Of a stretch of DNA of 64,000 bases, positions 52,713-62,431 are shown piece by piece. A program made the translations under genes and the position numbers. The notes beneath the pieces are model-generated. The model made no database searches. It was not told the DNA's origin and worked only from the letters and a program-made list of their open reading frames with translations. This DNA comes from JAEUOS01 sp964470865 (GTDB lineage Bacteria > Pseudomonadota > Gammaproteobacteria > Burkholderiales > JAEUOS01): positions 1 through 64,000 of the forward strand of contig CAYYFR010000004.1 of the NCBI GenBank assembly GCA_964470865.1, in the 5' to 3' direction. Numbering within the stretch: position 1 is the first letter of the stretch; every line of letters starts with the position of its first letter.

Positions 52713-54458
52713 TCACACGACAATCTCGAACAGCAGGCGTTCGAACTCGCCGTGGCGCGCGACGATGGCACGCAGCCGCAGCCGCATTGAGGTCGGGCCA
52801 TCGATGAATTCGATGACATTGCCTTCGCGTGCCCAGCCGACCGGCAAGAGGATCGAAGCGTGTTCGCTGTAGTTGCGCAAGGTCGGGTTGGCGCCGGTGT
52901 TGGTCAGCATCTGCTCATCGATGGCGGGCAGGGCGGCCGGTGCGTCAAACGGATTGGCCGGGCCTTGCGGGACGCCGCGCTCGGGACCGCTGTCACCGCG
53001 TGCGGCGCTTCGCGCGCGCTTGAAATTGTCGATGATCAGTGCCGCAGCGCTAGGCGACCTGCCGGAGGCCTGCAGGATCGCCGTAGCCTCCGCATAGCGC
53101 ACTGCGCCGGCGCGCGCCAGGCCGGGCAGCATTTCCAGTCCAATCTCGATCCGCCCATCGCCCGTTTCTTCCGCCCAGCGGATTTCTCCGACCATGGCGG
53201 TGCCTTCCCTGCCATGTCGGATGGCGGCCAGCTGACCGCGCCTGACGCGCGCATTGCCGGCGCCGACGCCGCGCTGCATGGACAGGCCGGTCGCGCTCTC
53301 CTCCAGCATCTGCCAGCAGTCAAGCTCTCCCAGCACCTGTTGCCATGATTCGGTCGTGGGTTTTTGCTCCTTGAACGGTACTTCGCCCGCGCCCAGGAAG
53401 ATATTCGCCACCTCGACATGGTTGTAAACCTTGGGCGGCGGGGGCGGCGCATAGCGTCGCCGTTTCATCAGGCCGTAGATCAATTCAGGATCGATCGCAC
53501 AAAATATCGTTTCACTGCGGCGCCGTCGCGGGAATCGCCGCTGGTTGGTACGTGTACACCAGGCCCCGTAGAGCTTGCCGAAAAGCGAGCGCAGCACCGG
53601 CACCGGTGAGGGCGGCACCAGCGTCGGGCTCTCGATCATGCTGCCGCGATTGAGCATGGCGAGCCGTCCGCCAATGCTTTGTGCCAGTGCAGTGACATCG
53701 AGAACATGCTCCAGATCGCCCATGCGAACGGTTTTCAGCTTGGCACCATCCGCGTCTGCCGATTGCTCGCTGCCGCCGGCGCCAGCCGGGTGCACCCGCA
53801 GCGCGAGCTTGCGCTCGAAAAAACCGGCGATCTGGCAGGTGTACTCAAACTCCCGACCGGACATGGAGCGCGCGCCGCACAGGTGCAACAGCAGGCCACG
53901 GCCGTAGGTTGCCGCGACGCTGCTCTTGCCATCGGCTTGCAAAGAGTCGCGCACTGCCTTCCGGGTCAGGCCGGCGCGCTCGGCGCTGGCCAGTATGTTG
54001 CGGGCGATGTTCCACAGATCGTCAGGCACCCGCTGGCGCGCGCGCAGGTAGGCGATCATCCCTTGGACCGACCAGAACACCGCGCGTTGATGCAGTAATG
54101 CGGCGAATCTCAGATACTCGTCGGTGGCTGCCAGGCTTTGCGGAATTCCGTCTGCGTAGGCTTCGGCCAGGCGCCGCGTCAGCCGATCGCTTGCAGCCAG
54201 CGCGGCAGCCTGCGCCGGCATGAGCGGCAGCAGCTTGTCGGCATATCTGGATGCCAGGGTTTCCAGGTACTGAAGCATCGGTGCGCGCAGGGTCTCCACG
54301 ACCTTGAGTGCGGCCATCCCGCCGCGACCGGGCAGCTCGCCCAAGGCATCGGTAATGGCAATCACCAGGGCTTGCGGATCCGCCTTGGGCAGCTCGTTGA
54401 GCCAGACCCGGCAAGCATCCGGGCTGATCAGCGGATTGTAGGCTGGGCCGGTAGCCAA
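52713..54458 (-). CDS. Conserved hypothetical protein, 581 residues
   Basis: I do not recognise this protein by name. It has no signal peptide or membrane helix, starts MATGPAYNPLISPDACRVWL and is mostly helical through residue 300. The C-terminal part, with MLPVGWAREG-like ILLPVGWAREGNVIEF and IVARHGEFERLLFEIVV, is beta-rich and could be a PilZ-like or small barrel domain; a PPPPPKVYNH linker separates it. The length and a well-formed coding pattern (no stops, consistent composition) show it is real. A cytosolic regulator in betaproteobacteria is possible but not shown. Confidence 0.6.
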   Translation of the reverse strand: MATGPAYNPLISPDACRVWLNELPKADPQALVIAITDALGELPGRGGMAALKVVETLRAPMLQYLETLASRYADKLLPLMPAQAAALAASDRLTRRLAEAYADGIPQSLAATDEYLRFAALLHQRAVFWSVQGMIAYLRARQRVPDDLWNIARNILASAERAGLTRKAVRDSLQADGKSSVAATYGRGLLLHLCGARSMSGREFEYTCQIAGFFERKLALRVHPAGAGGSEQSADADGAKLKTVRMGDLEHVLDVTALAQSIGGRLAMLNRGSMIESPTLVPPSPVPVLRSLFGKLYGAWCTRTNQRRFPRRRRSETIFCAIDPELIYGLMKRRRYAPPPPPKVYNHVEVANIFLGAGEVPFKEQKPTTESWQQVLGELDCWQMLEESATGLSMQRGVGAGNARVRRGQLAAIRHGREGTAMVGEIRWAEETGDGRIEIGLEMLPGLARAGAVRYAEATAILQASGRSPSAAALIIDNFKRARSAARGDSGPERGVPQGPANPFDAPAALPAIDEQMLTNTGANPTLRNYSEHASILLPVGWAREGNVIEFIDGPTSMRLRLRAIVARHGEFERLLFEIVV

Positions 54459-54540
54459 GACGAGCCTTCAGGCCTGAACGACGGCGGCGGCGCCGCTGTC
54501 CGGGAGGGCAGGTGCTTGAGCATGCTTGCTCACGCGATTT

Positions 54541-55590
54541 TCAGGCATCCGCGACTTTCAGAACCAGCTTGCCGAAGTTGCCGCCGGAGAAAAGCAGGTT
54601 GAGAGTGGCCGGAAAGTTGGCCAGGCCGTCGACCACATCTTCACGCGAGCGGAATTTTCCCTCGCGCATCCATTGTGCGATCTGGCTGACCGCCTCGCTG
54701 TAACGCTCGGCCCAGTCGAACACGACGATGCCCTCCATGCGCGCCCGGTTGACGAGCAGGGAAAGATAGTTCGACGGCCCCTTGACCGGCGTTGTATTGT
54801 TGTATTGCGAGATGGCGCCGCAAATCACGATGCGTGCGCGCCGGTTGATGCGGGTGAGCACTGTGTCAAGGATTTCGCCGCCGACGTTGTCGAAATACAC
54901 ATCGACCCCCTTCGGGCAGTACAGTTTCAGGCCATCGCGCACCAAGCCGGCCTTGTAGTCGATGCAGGCATCAAAGCCCAGTTCATCGACCACGAATTGG
55001 CATTTGTCGGCGCCACCGGCGATGCCGACCACCCGGCAACCCTTGATCTTAGCCACCTGCCCTACGGTTTGGCCGACCGCGCCTGCGGCGCCCGACACGA
55101 GTACCGTTTCGCCTGGCTGCGGTTGCCCGGATTCGAGTAGCCCGAAGTAGCCTGTCATACCCGGCATTCCCAGGGCATTGAGCCATTGCGGCAATGTGCC
55201 TATAGCGAGGTCGATCCTGGTCAGTTCGCCGCGGGCAATGCCCGCAGCATCGATTAAACAGTATTCCTGAACACCCAGGCCGCCACTCACATGGTCACCG
55301 ACAGCGAATGCCGTGTTGTTCGATGCGATCACCCGGCCGACGCCACCGGCGCGCATGACTTCACCGATGCCCACCGGGGGAATGTAGCTCTTGCCTTCAT
55401 TCATCCAGCCGCGCATGGCCGGGTCAAGCGAGAGATACAGCACCTTGATCAACACAGCCCCCGGCTCGGGCGACGCTACGGCTTGCCGCGCCAGGTTCCA
55501 GTCCGAAGGTTTGGGCAGGCCGCTCGGGCGGGCCGCTAGGCGGATCTGCAGATTGGAGAGAATGCTGGCGTCGACGGGATCAGTGACCAT
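54541..55590 (-). CDS. NADP-dependent oxidoreductase, zinc-independent MDR family
   Basis: A 349-residue medium-chain dehydrogenase/reductase of the leukotriene B4 dehydrogenase/CurA-like type: an N-terminal GroES-like domain (LYLSLDPAMRGWMNEGKSYIPP), the Rossmann motif LVSGAAGAVGQTVGQVAKIKGC, VVGIAGGADKC and DVYFDNVGGEILD. The zinc ligands of alcohol dehydrogenases are absent. It reduces alpha,beta-unsaturated ketones or aldehydes with NADPH. ATG 55590 begins a typical N-terminus. No neighbouring gene suggests a specific substrate. Confidence 0.88.
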   Translation of the reverse strand: MVTDPVDASILSNLQIRLAARPSGLPKPSDWNLARQAVASPEPGAVLIKVLYLSLDPAMRGWMNEGKSYIPPVGIGEVMRAGGVGRVIASNNTAFAVGDHVSGGLGVQEYCLIDAAGIARGELTRIDLAIGTLPQWLNALGMPGMTGYFGLLESGQPQPGETVLVSGAAGAVGQTVGQVAKIKGCRVVGIAGGADKCQFVVDELGFDACIDYKAGLVRDGLKLYCPKGVDVYFDNVGGEILDTVLTRINRRARIVICGAISQYNNTTPVKGPSNYLSLLVNRARMEGIVVFDWAERYSEAVSQIAQWMREGKFRSREDVVDGLANFPATLNLLFSGGNFGKLVLKVADA

Positions 55591-55728
55591 GGGAATTTCC
55601 TTTGCGGTTTTTATCTTACTCTGTCACCGCTGCAGGTGGCGTCTCGACCGTCCGCCGGTGTGCGGAAATGCGCATTCCCGCAAAAAGGCCGACATTGTGA
55701 CCGGCAAGCCAGCTGCGGCGCGGGCCTT

Positions 55729-55960
55729 TCAGCCTATGGCTTCGCCTGCAGGCAAGTTCAGGAATTCGACAAAGGTGCAATTCAGGCAGACTCCCTCGAA
55801 CATTTGGGCGGCATCCCCGAATTTTCCGCCATTCCAGTCTGTCTGGCCCAGGGATTGCCGGATTCCGGCCAGCAGGAGCGCGATGATCGCCGACACCGTC
55901 TCAGCGGTGATCCTGGGCCCTTGCGCAAGTTCACCCTGGGGGAAATGTATCCATTGCCGG
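55729..55960 (-). pseudogene. Malate synthase A, C-terminal fragment
   Basis: A reading frame of about 77 codons ending at a TGA at 55729-55731 reads RQWIHFPQGELAQGPRITAE, then ALLLAGIRQSLGQTDWNGG, GKFGDAAQMFE and VEFLNLPAGEA, aligning along its length with the end of AceB (E. coli: WQWIHHQ, GKPVT, FDDAARLME, FLTLPGY). It has no start, ribosome site or N-terminal active site. It begins within a few bases of the coaBC stop. The assignment is by eye from the conserved motif string. Confidence 0.78.
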
Positions 55961-55961
55961 C

Positions 55962-57149
55962 TCAGGTGTCGAGCAGTGCGGCCAGATGAATGATGATGTC
56001 ACGGGCCAGATCGACCTTGGAGCCGCGCGGCAGCGGGTGGCGGCCGTTGTCGTCGATCAACGTGATTTCATTGTCGTCGCGGCCGAAGGCGTCTTGTGCG
56101 CGGTTGGCGACCAAAAGGGGAATGCCTTTGCGTTTGCGCTTGGCTTCGGCGTTTTCGATCACGTCGTGGCTCTCGGCGGCGAAGCCCACGCAGAACGGCG
56201 GCCTGGGCAGCTCCGCCACCCACTTCAGGATGTCCGGATTCTGTTCCAGTTCAAGGGTCAGTGCCGGATGGTGTTCGTCTTTCTTGAGCTTGCGTTCGCT
56301 GTACTGCCTGACGTAGTAGTCAGCCACTGCGGCTACCGCGATGAACACGTCGCTGCCGTCGATCTGTTGCTTGACGGCAGCAAACATGTCGCGTGCTGTC
56401 TGCACCGAAACGCGCGTCACACCGGCCGGTGTGTCGAGCGCGGTTGGTCCCGAGATCAGGGTGACTGCGGCACCGGCATCGGCGGCGGCCTGGGCAACGG
56501 CATAGCCCATCTTGCCGCTAGAGGTGTTGGTGATCACGCGCACCGGGTCGATCGGCTCTTCGGTCGGTCCGGCGGTGACCAGCACGCGCCTGCCACGCAG
56601 CAGTTTCGGAATCACCAGTGCGGCGATGTGCGGCATGATCTCCTGTGCTTCGAGCATGCGGCCGTCGCCGCTCTCACCGCACGCCTGGGCACCGCTGCCA
56701 GGTCCTAGAATGCTCACCTGGTCTTCGCGCAGTCGCCGCAGATTGCGCTGGGTGGGCAACTGTTGCCACATCTCCACATTCATGGCCGGTGCCAGCAGCA
56801 GTCGGCATTCCGCCGGACGCGCCAGGCACAAGGTGGATAGCAGGTCGTCTGCCAGCCCGTTTGCGACTCGCGCCATGAAATCGGCGCTGGCTGGTGCGAC
56901 CACGATGGCTGCTGCGCCGCGCGTGAGTTCGATGTGGGCCATGCTCCTGGGCTCGCGTGTGTCCCACAGGTCGGTCCACACCGGGCGGCCCGAGAGGGCC
57001 TGGAAGGTAGCAGGTGTCACGAAGCGCGTCGCCGCCTCGGTCATCACCACATCGACCGCGAAGCCCGCCTTGACGCACAAACGCACCAGCTCGCAACTCT
57101 TGTAGGCGGCGATGCCTCCGGTAATGCCCAGAACGATGCGTTTATCCAT
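55962..57149 (-). CDS. coaBC: Bifunctional phosphopantothenoylcysteine decarboxylase/synthetase
   Basis: A 395-residue CoaBC (Dfp). The N-terminal flavin decarboxylase domain has GITGGIAAYKSCELVR, the substrate loop APAMNVEMW and the catalytic ACGESGDGRM near residue 158; the C-terminal CTP-dependent ligase domain has VLVTAGPTEEPIDPVRVITNTSSGKMGYA and KLKKDEHHPALTLELEQNPDIL. It makes 4'-phosphopantetheine in CoA synthesis. ATG 57149 is chosen to match the family start MDKRIVLGITGG. Its stop abuts the malate synthase remnant. Confidence 0.95.
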   Translation of the reverse strand: MDKRIVLGITGGIAAYKSCELVRLCVKAGFAVDVVMTEAATRFVTPATFQALSGRPVWTDLWDTREPRSMAHIELTRGAAAIVVAPASADFMARVANGLADDLLSTLCLARPAECRLLLAPAMNVEMWQQLPTQRNLRRLREDQVSILGPGSGAQACGESGDGRMLEAQEIMPHIAALVIPKLLRGRRVLVTAGPTEEPIDPVRVITNTSSGKMGYAVAQAAADAGAAVTLISGPTALDTPAGVTRVSVQTARDMFAAVKQQIDGSDVFIAVAAVADYYVRQYSERKLKKDEHHPALTLELEQNPDILKWVAELPRPPFCVGFAAESHDVIENAEAKRKRKGIPLLVANRAQDAFGRDDNEITLIDDNGRHPLPRGSKVDLARDIIIHLAALLDT

Positions 57150-57259
57150 CAGTAAAGTGAGATGTGCCGCACGCGCTTCCCGGCGTGTGCAGAAAAGCAA
57201 TCAACAGCGTTCGCCGACAGCGAGACGCCAAAGATGGAAGTGTACGGGAAGCCGGCGCC

Positions 57260-57748
57260 TCATGCCCCGCCTTCCGGACGCGGCCTGAAGCTGTCGATGA
57301 TGAGAAAACAGGCCCCCAGCGTGATGGCCGAGTCGGCCAGATTGAAGGCCCAAAAGTGCCAGCCAAAGGCATGAAAATCGAGAAAATCGATCACGTGGCC
57401 ATGCGCGACGCGGTCGATCAGGTTGCCCACCGCGCCCGCGGCGATCAGGGCCAGGCCCCAGCAGAAAATGATTTCGTTGCGATGCTGGCGGATCAGCCAG
57501 ACGATCGCCATCAGCGCCACAGCGGTGAGTCCGATGAAGAATTCACGCTGCCAGCCGGACGCGCCGGACAGAAAACTGAATGCCGCGCCCTTGTTGTAAA
57601 CCAGCACCAGGTTGAAAAACGGCGTGACTGCCACCGATTCGCCGTAGCGCAGGGCGGCGCTGACCGCCTGTTTGCTCCACTGGTCCAGGCCAACGATGAC
57701 GAGCGCCAGGATTGCGGCCAGGCGCCAGTTGAAACTGGACCCTGTCAC
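57260..57748 (-). CDS. lspA: Lipoprotein signal peptidase II
   Basis: A 162-residue integral membrane aspartyl peptidase with four helices. Conserved segments are LDQWSKQAV, NKGAAFSFLSG, AGAVGNLIDRVAHGHVIDF and AFNLADSAITLG; the catalytic pair should be the Asp residues of HVID (121) and FNLAD (139). It removes signal peptides from prolipoproteins. Its ATG overlaps the ileS stop as ATGA, the standard ileS-lspA order. Confidence 0.96.
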   Translation of the reverse strand: MTGSSFNWRLAAILALVIVGLDQWSKQAVSAALRYGESVAVTPFFNLVLVYNKGAAFSFLSGASGWQREFFIGLTAVALMAIVWLIRQHRNEIIFCWGLALIAAGAVGNLIDRVAHGHVIDFLDFHAFGWHFWAFNLADSAITLGACFLIIDSFRPRPEGGA

Positions 57749-60618
57749 GCGAAATGTCGCGGTTCACCCGCACCATAAAGGTTGGCGACACAGCGACCGC
57801 AAATGTCCGGATGCTCCGCATGGCTGCCGACATCGCTTCGATAGTGCCAGCAGCGCTCGCATTTGGCATGTCCGCTGGCCTTGACATCAATCTGCAGGTT
57901 GGTGTTTTCGGCGCCGACCGTGACACGGGCTTTCGAGGTGATCAGCACAAAGCGCAGATCGTCGTCCAGAGATTTGAGCAAACGGAGCCTGTCGCCACTG
58001 GCGACGATCTCGACCTCCGCCTGCAGCGACGAGCCGATCGCCTTGGCGGCGCGCGCGTCCTCCAGTACCTTCTGCACCTCGGAGCGCACAGCCCGCAATG
58101 CGCTCCAGCGGCTGATGAGGGGCGCTGCGCCTTCGATTGCCGGAAACACATGGTTGGTGTCGGCGAAGATCGTTGCTCGGCCCGGTTGCACGACGCTCCA
58201 TGCCTCTTCGGCGGTGAACGACAGGATCGGCGCGATCAGTTTGAGCAGACTCTGGCTCAAGTGCCACAAGGCATTTTGCGCCGAGCGACGCGCGGCACCG
58301 GTGCGTGCGGTGGTGTAAAGCCTGTCCTTGAGGATGTCAAGGTAAAAGCCACCCAGATCCTCGGAACAAAAGGTCTGGATTTTTGGCACCGCAAGATGGA
58401 ACTCGAAGCGCGCGTAGTCCTCCAGGACGCTGGCCTGGAATTCGGCGGCGCGCGCGACGGCATAGCGATCGATTTCGAGCCACTCCGAGGGGGCCATGGC
58501 ATCGCGTTGCGGATCGAAATCGCTGGTGTTGGCGAGCAGGAACCGCAGGGTATTGCGGATGCGCCGATAGGCTTCCACCACACGTTTCAAGATCTCGTCG
58601 GAAATCGACAACTCGCCGGAATAGTCGGTCGACGCCGCCCACAGTCGCAAAATCTCCGCGCCCAAGGTATCGCTCACCTTTTGCGGCGCGATGACGTTGC
58701 CCACCGACTTGCTCATCTTGCGGCCCTGGCCGTCGACCACAAAGCCGTGGGTCAGGAGGCCGGCATAAGGTGCGCGACCGTTGACCATGCATGAGACCAG
58801 CAGCGAGGAGTGGAACCAGCCGCGGTGCTGGTCGCTGCCTTCAAGATAAAGATCGGCCGGAAAGCGGCTCTGCGGGCCATGCGAGCCCATGCCATTGGTC
58901 TCGCCGCCAGGGCCGCCCATCACGGTCTGGAAGGTCGAGCCGGAGTCAAACCAGACATCCAGGGTGTCCTTGATCTTCACGTAGTCGGCGCTATCGTGGA
59001 TGCCCAGGGCACCCGCGACTTGCGCGATATCGAGTGTTTGCCATGCTTCGATGCCGCCTTGTTCGACGCGAACGGCCACCGCTTCGAGCAGGTCATGGGT
59101 GCGCGGGTGCAGTTGATTGGATTCGCGGTGCACCAGGAATGGCATCGGTACGCCCCATTGCCGCTGGCGCGAGAGCGTCCAGTCCGGGCGGTTGGCGATC
59201 ATGCTGTGCAGGCGCTGTTTGCCCCAGGCGGGGAAAAAGCGCGTTGCCTCCACCGCGCGCAAGGCGGTTGCACGCAGCGATTCGTGCGGACGATTGGCAC
59301 CGAATCCGGGCGGCGTGTCCATTGCCGCGAACCACTGGATCGAGGCGCGGTAAATAATCGGCGTCTTGTGGCGCCAGCAATGCATGTAGCTGTGCTCGTT
59401 GCTCTCCTGCTTGAGCAGGGTGCCTGCGGCTTCGAGCACGGCCGTGATCCTCGGGTTGGCGTCCCAGATCGACAGGCCGCCGAACAGCGGCAACGAGGCG
59501 GCGTACTTGCCGTCCGCCTGTACCGGCGTCAGGATCGCATCGTCGGACATGCCATGGGCCTTGCATGACAAGAAGTCCTCGACCCCGTAGGCGGGCGCCG
59601 AATGGACGATGCCGGTGCCGGTTTCGAGAGTGACGTAGTCACCCAGGTAAATCGGTGAGGTGCGGTCGAAACCAGCGTCGCTTGTTGCCAGCGGGTGGCG
59701 AAAACAGATGCCGGCAAGTGCGTCACCACGGGTTTTCGCGACCACGCTGCAATCTTCTGCGAGAAAGCCCCAACGCTTGAGGCAGGAGGCTACCAGATCC
59801 TCGGCCACGATCAGCAAGCCCCTTGCGGTATCAAGCAGGACATAGCTGAAATCGGGATGCAGGTTCAGCGCCTGATTGGCCGGTATGGTCCAGGGCGTCG
59901 TGGTCCAGATGACGATCGCGCCATCCGCTCGCGGCAAGGCAGGGAGGCCGAAGGCTGCCGCCACCTTCGCGGGCTCGGCAAAGGGGAAGCCGACGTCGAT
60001 GGCCACATCCTTGCGGTCGAGATACTCGACTTCGGCTTCGGCGAGCGCGGATTGGCAGTCGAAACACCAGTTGACCGGTTTCAAGCCGCGGTAGACATAA
60101 CCTCTCTCAAGAATCCGGCCGAGCACGCGAATCTCGTCGGCCTCGCTCTTGAAATTCATGGTCTGGTAGGGGGTGTCCCATTCGCCCAGCACGCCCAGGC
60201 GCATGAAGTCGGCTTTTTGCCGTTCGATCTGCAGCGCGGCATAGGCACGTGCCAGGCTCTGCGTTTTCTCGACCGCGAGGTTCTTGCCGTGCTGCTTTTC
60301 AATCTCGCGCTCGATCGGCATGCCGTGGCAGTCCCAGCCCGGCACGTAGGGCGCATCGAATCCCGCCATGGACTTCGACTTGACAATCACATCCTTCAAC
60401 ACTTTATTGACTGCGTGTCCGATATGGATGTCGCCATTGGCATAGGGCGGCCCGTCGTGCAGAATGAATTTCGGTCGGCCCCGGGAAGCCGCCCGGATGG
60501 CCTGGTAGGCGCCATTGTCGTGCCACAGGGCAACACGCAGCGGTTCGCGCTTCGCCAGGTCGCCACGCATCGGAAACGGTGTATCCGGAAGATTCAGGGT
60601 GTTCTTGTAATCAGCCAT
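57745..60618 (-). CDS. ileS: Isoleucyl-tRNA synthetase
   Basis: A 957-residue class I synthetase. Catalytic motifs are PPYANGDIHIGHAVNK (HIGH) and GRKMSKSVGNV (KMSKS); the editing domain (WTTTPWTIPANQALNLHPDFSYVL) sits in the middle and a C-terminal zinc domain has CERCWHYRSDVG and CGRCVANL. The length matches bacterial IleS with zinc domain. The start at ATG 60618 gives MADYKNTLNLPDT. It is followed by lspA with an ATGA overlap. Confidence 0.98.
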   Translation of the reverse strand: MADYKNTLNLPDTPFPMRGDLAKREPLRVALWHDNGAYQAIRAASRGRPKFILHDGPPYANGDIHIGHAVNKVLKDVIVKSKSMAGFDAPYVPGWDCHGMPIEREIEKQHGKNLAVEKTQSLARAYAALQIERQKADFMRLGVLGEWDTPYQTMNFKSEADEIRVLGRILERGYVYRGLKPVNWCFDCQSALAEAEVEYLDRKDVAIDVGFPFAEPAKVAAAFGLPALPRADGAIVIWTTTPWTIPANQALNLHPDFSYVLLDTARGLLIVAEDLVASCLKRWGFLAEDCSVVAKTRGDALAGICFRHPLATSDAGFDRTSPIYLGDYVTLETGTGIVHSAPAYGVEDFLSCKAHGMSDDAILTPVQADGKYAASLPLFGGLSIWDANPRITAVLEAAGTLLKQESNEHSYMHCWRHKTPIIYRASIQWFAAMDTPPGFGANRPHESLRATALRAVEATRFFPAWGKQRLHSMIANRPDWTLSRQRQWGVPMPFLVHRESNQLHPRTHDLLEAVAVRVEQGGIEAWQTLDIAQVAGALGIHDSADYVKIKDTLDVWFDSGSTFQTVMGGPGGETNGMGSHGPQSRFPADLYLEGSDQHRGWFHSSLLVSCMVNGRAPYAGLLTHGFVVDGQGRKMSKSVGNVIAPQKVSDTLGAEILRLWAASTDYSGELSISDEILKRVVEAYRRIRNTLRFLLANTSDFDPQRDAMAPSEWLEIDRYAVARAAEFQASVLEDYARFEFHLAVPKIQTFCSEDLGGFYLDILKDRLYTTARTGAARRSAQNALWHLSQSLLKLIAPILSFTAEEAWSVVQPGRATIFADTNHVFPAIEGAAPLISRWSALRAVRSEVQKVLEDARAAKAIGSSLQAEVEIVASGDRLRLLKSLDDDLRFVLITSKARVTVGAENTNLQIDVKASGHAKCERCWHYRSDVGSHAEHPDICGRCVANLYGAGEPRHFA

Positions 60619-60647
60619 AAGACTTGAGGGAGCGATCGATGGGGGCG

Positions 60648-61619
60648 TTAAGCGGGCTTTGAGTAGGGCAAGGTCGGACTTGCTGCAAAGAATGCCCGTG
60701 CGGCGTCGCAGTCCAGGGCGATCTGGCGCTTCAAGGTTTGCAGATCCGTGTACTTTTCCTCGTCGCGCAGTTTCTTGAGGAAGTCGACGCGTACCTGGCG
60801 GCCGTAGATTTGATCCGAAAAATCGAAAATGAACACTTCAAGGCGCATTTCGCCGGAACAGGTGACCGTGGGGCGTATGCCCATCGAAGCTACCGCTTCC
60901 AACGGGGTGTTGCCCAAGCCGAAAACGCGCACGGCGTAGATGCCGGTCGCCGGCGGACGTTGATGGCGCAGTTGCACATTGGCGGTCGGGAACCCGAGTG
61001 TGCGGCCGATCTTGTCGCCGTGCATCACCCGGCCGGATATGCTGTACGGGCGCCCCAGCATGGCCTGCGCCAGTTCGACTTCACCGGCGGCAAGCATCTC
61101 TCGCAGGGCAGAGGACGACACCCGGGCTGAGTTGCTCTGCGCCCTAGGAGAAACCACAGTCGGCATTGCGTGGACCTCGAATCCGGCAAGCTTGCCGGCG
61201 GCCTTGAGTGCGGCGAAGTCGCCGCTGCGCTTGGCACCGAAGCGAAAGTCTTCGCCAATCATGACCCAACGGGTGCCGAGCCCCCGCACCAGAACGCGAT
61301 CGATGAACTCGTCCGCAGTCAGGCGCGCGAACGCGTGATCAAAGCGGCAGATTTGCGCACGGGCGACGCCGTACTGTGCAAGCAGCGAGCATTTTTCGCG
61401 CAGCGAGGTAAGCCGGGTCGGCGCTGAATGGGGAGAGAAAAACTCGCGCGGATGTGGTTCGAAGCTGACGACGCATGAAGGAATCGCCAGACGCAGCGAG
61501 GCCGCGCGCAATTGGCGAAGAATGGCCTGATGCCCAAGATGGACGCCGTCGAAATTGCCAATTGTGACCACATGTGAGGTGCACGCGGATGCCCGCGGCA
61601 ACCCGCGATAAATCAGCAT
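60648..61619 (-). CDS. ribF: Bifunctional riboflavin kinase/FAD synthetase
   Basis: A 323-residue RibF. The N-terminal FMN adenylyltransferase domain has VTIGNFDGVHLGHQAIL and VMIGEDFRFGAKRSGDF, and SSSALREMLAAGEVELAQAMLGRPYSI links it to the kinase domain with GDKIGRTLGFPTANVQL and GIYAVRVF. It makes FMN and FAD. ATG 61619 starts a family-like N-terminus; a long extension upstream would run under purN's leader. ileS starts 29 bases downstream, a common ribF-ileS-lspA order. Confidence 0.96.
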   Translation of the reverse strand: MLIYRGLPRASACTSHVVTIGNFDGVHLGHQAILRQLRAASLRLAIPSCVVSFEPHPREFFSPHSAPTRLTSLREKCSLLAQYGVARAQICRFDHAFARLTADEFIDRVLVRGLGTRWVMIGEDFRFGAKRSGDFAALKAAGKLAGFEVHAMPTVVSPRAQSNSARVSSSALREMLAAGEVELAQAMLGRPYSISGRVMHGDKIGRTLGFPTANVQLRHQRPPATGIYAVRVFGLGNTPLEAVASMGIRPTVTCSGEMRLEVFIFDFSDQIYGRQVRVDFLKKLRDEEKYTDLQTLKRQIALDCDAARAFFAASPTLPYSKPA

Positions 61620-61720
61620 GCAGGGTCTGCCCGAAAACGTAAAGCCTTGAATTATAGCGATTTGTGCAGCGCAAACCGGTAGAATTGCGGGCTCTTCCAA
61701 CCTCACCTGGAAAGCTGACC

Positions 61721-62431
61721 GTGCTGCGCGTTGTCATCCTTGTTTCCGGCCGTGGCAGCAACATGGAATCCCTGATTCGTGCGCGTGACGGTGGCTTTCT
61801 CCCGGTCGAGATCGCAGCGGTGATCAGTAATCGGAGCGATGCCGGCGGACTTGCGACCGCTGCCGCGCATGGCATTCCGACGCTGGTGGTGCCGCATGGT
61901 GAGCACACGACGCGCCAGGCATTCGATGCGGCGCTGGCACGTGAAATTGACCGATTCGCGCCTTCTCTGGTGGTTCTGGCGGGTTTCATGCGCATCCTCA
62001 CTGCGGCATTTGTCGGGCGTTACGCCGGGCGCCTGGTCAACATCCATCCGTCGCTGTTGCCGGCGTTTCCCGGATTGCATACCCATGCGCGTGCGTTGGC
62101 CGCGGGCTGCAAGGTGCACGGCGCGACCGTTCATTTTGTTACCGCCGAGCTCGATCACGGCCCAATCATCATCCAGGCGGTGGTCCCGGTTCTTCCAGAC
62201 GATGACCAGGCGCGCCTTGCGGCCCGTGTCCTGGCGCAGGAACATGTCATTTACCCGCAGGCCCTGGCGTGGATCGCTGCCGGCAAATTGCGAACCGAGG
62301 GCGGCATAGTGCAGGTGAGCGATGCCAATGCCTGCCAAGCGGTGCTGGCCGAGGGATCGCGCATTGGCAACGCCGCGCCGGGCGAACCTTGCGCGGTTGC
62401 AGGCACACAAGAGGCAATGTCGTCAAAATGA
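61721..62431 (+). CDS. purN: Phosphoribosylglycinamide formyltransferase
   Basis: A 236-residue GAR transformylase: VVILVSGRGSNMESLI (phosphate loop), RLVNIHPSLLPAFPGLHTHARAL with the catalytic Asn-His region, and AELDHGPIIIQAVVPV with the catalytic Asp. GTG at 61721 is chosen as start after GGAAAG; upstream the frame is open but unconserved. It uses 10-formyl-tetrahydrofolate in purine synthesis. The C-terminal 30 residues are longer than usual. Its stop overlaps the next gene as ATGA, so they are coupled. Confidence 0.95.
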   Translation: MLRVVILVSGRGSNMESLIRARDGGFLPVEIAAVISNRSDAGGLATAAAHGIPTLVVPHGEHTTRQAFDAALAREIDRFAPSLVVLAGFMRILTAAFVGRYAGRLVNIHPSLLPAFPGLHTHARALAAGCKVHGATVHFVTAELDHGPIIIQAVVPVLPDDDQARLAARVLAQEHVIYPQALAWIAAGKLRTEGGIVQVSDANACQAVLAEGSRIGNAAPGEPCAVAGTQEAMSSK

